Both the position numbers and the translations under genes were made by a program. From positions 1 to 7,898 of the forward strand of contig DATGGW010000006.1 in assembly GCA_035308345.1 (NCBI GenBank): a stretch of DNA of 7,898 bases. The letters are read 5' to 3'. Position 1 is the first letter of the stretch. The number at the start of each line of letters is the position of its first letter. Of this stretch, positions 6,078 through 7,898 are shown piece by piece. The notes under the pieces are model-generated. The model was not told the origin of the DNA, made no database searches, and saw nothing but the letters and a program-made list of their open reading frames with translations. Origin of the DNA: CF-113 sp035308345 (GTDB taxonomy: Bacteria; Chloroflexota; Ktedonobacteria; Ktedonobacterales; Ktedonobacteraceae).

Positions 6078-6814
6078 TCTTTTCCTCCAATACCCTCTTC
6101 GCTAAGACGCTGGTACAGTTCTACAAACATGTGTTTCGCGCGCGAAATACGGGTGGCAGCAGCATTTGGCGAGATACCTACAATTTCCGCAATTTCCTGA
6201 TAAGGAACTCCCTGGGCCGCGCTGAGCGTCAATACAATAGCGTAATCATGCGGCATAACGGCCAGGGTGCGTCGAATATGCTCCCGCTCGCCAACCTGCG
6301 AGATACCGCCATCGTCCGCTAGCAAGCACAACGCTTCGTCATCCTCACGAAGTTCGCCTGCATCATCATTGCGACGTTTGAGACGCATCAACGGCCTCCA
6401 GGAAATGCGTTTGCGTCTCCTCAACAGATCAATGCACAAATTGGTAGCGATGCGATAGAGCCAGGACGAGAGATGATCGCGATCATATAAATCATTCCAG
6501 GTAATATAGGCGCGGGTAAAAACTTCCTGGGTGATGTCGTCGGCGTCTTCCGGGCTATTTAAAAGGCGATAAATGTAGGAGTGAATTGGTATTCTGAATT
6601 TTTCATACAGCGCGTCAAAATCCAGTATGTCTGCTTTTCCAGAATGCGATGGAGTATCGATGTGTTGAGAATCCGTTAACTTTCTTGTTTCCATGCGGGC
6701 ATACGCGCTTTCCTGTCTTCGAGGGCCTTGTGCTTCAAGGGATGGTGTTTCCTCTTCGATTCCCCCAATGGGCCATGCTCGTAGTATACCAGCAACGGCA
6801 ATAGAATTGCGCAT
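6074..6814 (-). CDS. ECF-type RNA polymerase sigma factor (sigma70 family)
   Basis: A 246-residue protein as read from ATG 6814. Sigma region 2 runs from about 65 to 136, with DADDITQEVFTRAY (90-103) for core-polymerase contact and -10 recognition, and the segment around WLYRIATNLCIDLLRRR (118-134). Region 4 is about 183-232, with a helix-turn-helix around QGVPYQEIAEIVGISPNAAA and TRISRAK. There is no region 1 or 3, as in ECF sigmas. Residues 1-64 form an unconserved extension. An in-frame ATG at 6694 (residue 41) would give 206 residues, nearer the usual ECF length, but its upstream AGGAAAG is 13 nt away, whereas GGGGAA lies about 7 nt before ATG 6814. Both starts remain possible. It is cotranscribed with, and overlaps, the anti-sigma gene. 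Its target promoters are not evident in the window. Confidence 0.9.
   Translation of the reverse strand: MRNSIAVAGILRAWPIGGIEEETPSLEAQGPRRQESAYARMETRKLTDSQHIDTPSHSGKADILDFDALYEKFRIPIHSYIYRLLNSPEDADDITQEVFTRAYITWNDLYDRDHLSSWLYRIATNLCIDLLRRRKRISWRPLMRLKRRNDDAGELREDDEALCLLADDGGISQVGEREHIRRTLAVMPHDYAIVLTLSAAQGVPYQEIAEIVGISPNAAATRISRAKHMFVELYQRLSEEGIGGKE
6084..6088 (-). promoter_or_regulatory. Ribosome binding site of the anti-sigma gene, inside the sigma gene
   Basis: On the minus strand this is GGAGG, lying within the last codons of the sigma gene (Gly-Gly-Lys-Glu). It serves either GTG 6077 (6-nt gap) or ATG 6074 (9-nt gap). The position makes termination of sigma translation and initiation of anti-sigma translation adjacent. 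Confidence 0.6.
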
Positions 6815-6954
6815 GTCGATTTCCCCGATTCATCAAGAGATGCCGTAACACTGATTATCCACGTTTCGTTGAGCTAATTTTTACGGAATCTATGATATAC
6901 TGGTGTAGTTTTTCTCACTTCGTGTACCATTGAACACAATCAAAGGAGCAAAAT
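6815..6954. other. Divergent intergenic region between sigma factor and acyl-CoA dehydrogenase
   Basis: This 140-bp gap carries the rightward sigma70-type promoter at 6869-6896. For the leftward sigma gene the best candidate -10 is GATAAT on the minus strand (6854-6859), but no good -35 lies 16-18 bp upstream of it. A hexamer pair CCGTAA (6843-6848) and TTACGG (6881-6886) forms a short inverted repeat that could be an operator or chance. Confidence 0.5.
6869..6896 (+). promoter_or_regulatory. Sigma70-type promoter for the acyl-CoA dehydrogenase gene
   Basis: TTGAGC (6869-6874, 4/6 to the -35 consensus), a 16-bp spacer, and TATGAT (6891-6896, 5/6 to the -10). Predicted start of transcription is near 6903, leaving a leader of about 52 nt. 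AAGGAG at 6943-6948 is 6 nt before ATG 6955, an ideal ribosome site. Confidence 0.55.
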
Positions 6955-7898
6955 ATGGCCGTATCCCATCTGTCCGAAGATGAACAGACAATGATAGAAG
7001 CGATTCGCGAGATTGCCAGGGAGCGGGTTGCGCCGCGCGCGGCGGAAATCGATCATACGGGGCAATTCCCCTGGGATATGAAAGAACTGCTGTCGCAGCA
7101 GGGTATTCTGGCGATGCCGTTTCCCGTGGAGTATGACGGTATCGGCTCAAGCGAACTGGCTGTAGTGATGGCGATTGAAGAGCTATCGCGCCATTGCGCC
7201 ACGACCGGCCTGATTCTAGCGGTGCAGCAGCTTGGCTCGCTGCCCATTTTACTGGCGGGTAACGAAGAGCAGAAGCGCAAGTATTTACCTCAACTGGCAA
7301 GTGGTGAATGGCTGGCCGCTTTCGGGCTGACCGAGGCGGGTTCTGGCTCCGACGCGGCGGCGATGCAGACTGTGGCAGTGCGCCGGGGCGATAAATATAT
7401 CTTGAATGGCGCGAAACGCTTCATCACTAACGGCGGGCTGGCGCAGGTCAATTCGGTTTTCGCGCTGACCGATACCACGACAGGCACGCGCGGCATCAGC
7501 GCCTTCATTGTCGATAAGGATTTTCCGGGTTTCTCGGTCGGGCGCATTGAGGAGAAGATGGGTATCAAGGGCTCGCAAACGGCAGAGCTCATCTTCACCG
7601 ATTGCGAAGTCCCCGCGGAAAATTTGCTTGGGCACGAGGGCGATGGTTTCAGAATTGCCATGACGACGCTGGATCGCACGCGTCCTGGCGTAGGCGCGCA
7701 GGCACTGGGCATCGCGCAAGGCGCACTCGACCTGGCCGTTGCATACTCGAAGCAGCGCAAGCAATTCGGCAAGCCAATCGCCGAGAACCAGGGCATCCAG
7801 TTCATGCTGGCGGATATGGCGACCAAGGTTGAAGCGGCGCGCCTGCTGATCTATAACGTGGCTGAGATGATCGATAGCGGAGAAAAGCGTTTCAGTAA
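6955..7898 (+). CDS. Acyl-CoA dehydrogenase (C-terminus beyond right edge)
   Basis: 314 codons are visible of a family that usually runs to about 380, so roughly 65 residues are missing. The N-terminal helical domain (1-120) includes the usual VAPRAAEID and MPFPVEYDGIG. FGLTEAGSGSDAAA (123-136) matches the first acyl-CoA dehydrogenase signature, which lines the FAD and substrate site; RFITNGG (155-161) and GIKGSQTAELIF (203-214) follow in the beta domain. The C-terminal helical domain opens with LDRTRPGVGAQALGIAQGALD (239-259) and YSKQRKQFGKPIAENQ (264-279). The enzyme oxidises an acyl-CoA thioester to the 2-enoyl-CoA using FAD and passes electrons to ETF in the cytoplasm. Chain length or branched-chain preference cannot be decided, because the catalytic glutamate expected near residue 365 is off the window. 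It has its own promoter and is divergent from the sigma gene. Confidence 0.95.
   Translation, partial: MAVSHLSEDEQTMIEAIREIARERVAPRAAEIDHTGQFPWDMKELLSQQGILAMPFPVEYDGIGSSELAVVMAIEELSRHCATTGLILAVQQLGSLPILLAGNEEQKRKYLPQLASGEWLAAFGLTEAGSGSDAAAMQTVAVRRGDKYILNGAKRFITNGGLAQVNSVFALTDTTTGTRGISAFIVDKDFPGFSVGRIEEKMGIKGSQTAELIFTDCEVPAENLLGHEGDGFRIAMTTLDRTRPGVGAQALGIAQGALDLAVAYSKQRKQFGKPIAENQGIQFMLADMATKVEAARLLIYNVAEMIDSGEKRFS

Noticed and set aside
7285..7826. Two overlapping minus-strand open frames
   Set aside because: Both are antisense to the acyl-CoA dehydrogenase, a certain gene, and have no motifs of their own.

Overview
The window holds eight protein genes, two of them cut by its ends. There are no RNA genes, mobile elements, CRISPR arrays or long repeats that I can support. 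Base composition is moderately GC-rich. The combination of a membrane-anchored sulfite-oxidase-like protein, a GT-C glycosyltransferase, a DUF2064 protein, an ECF sigma/anti-sigma pair and an acyl-CoA dehydrogenase suggests a soil-type, spore- or filament-forming bacterium. A Chloroflexota member of the Ktedonobacteria type is my best guess. That assignment rests on protein style and gene company, not on a marker gene, so it is an inference.

Layout, left to right. (1) 1..2421, minus strand: a two-gene unit. A 514-residue multi-pass GT-C-type glycosyltransferase comes first in transcription and overlaps by 17 nt a membrane-anchored molybdopterin oxidoreductase that runs off the left edge. (2) 2422..2690: a 266 to 269 bp divergent control region with a good sigma70-type promoter pointing right. 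(3) 2691..5075, plus strand: three tightly overlapping genes. They encode a DPM1-like family 2 glycosyltransferase, a DUF2064/TIGR04282-type GT-A protein and a radical SAM protein with a short SPASM-like C-terminus. (4) 5097..6814, minus strand: an ECF sigma factor followed by its overlapping membrane anti-sigma factor, which converges on the radical SAM gene with only 21 bp between. (5) 6815..6954: a second divergent control region with a sigma70-type promoter driving (6) an acyl-CoA dehydrogenase, 6955 to the right edge.

How they may work together. A DPM1-like enzyme normally makes a polyprenyl-phosphate sugar, and GT-C enzymes normally spend such lipid-linked sugars outside the membrane. 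The divergent pair could therefore be donor synthesis and donor use for an envelope glycan or glycolipid. The DUF2064 protein and the radical SAM protein add a possible sugar- or peptide-modification step whose substrate cannot be read from the sequence. The sigma/anti-sigma pair looks like a self-contained envelope-sensing switch. Whether it controls the neighbouring operons is not shown. The acyl-CoA dehydrogenase belongs to fatty-acid or branched-chain acyl-CoA oxidation and has its own promoter.

The most unusual part is the GT2 / DUF2064 / radical SAM-SPASM operon beside the GT-C / molybdoenzyme pair. I see no defence, phage or other clearly new system.
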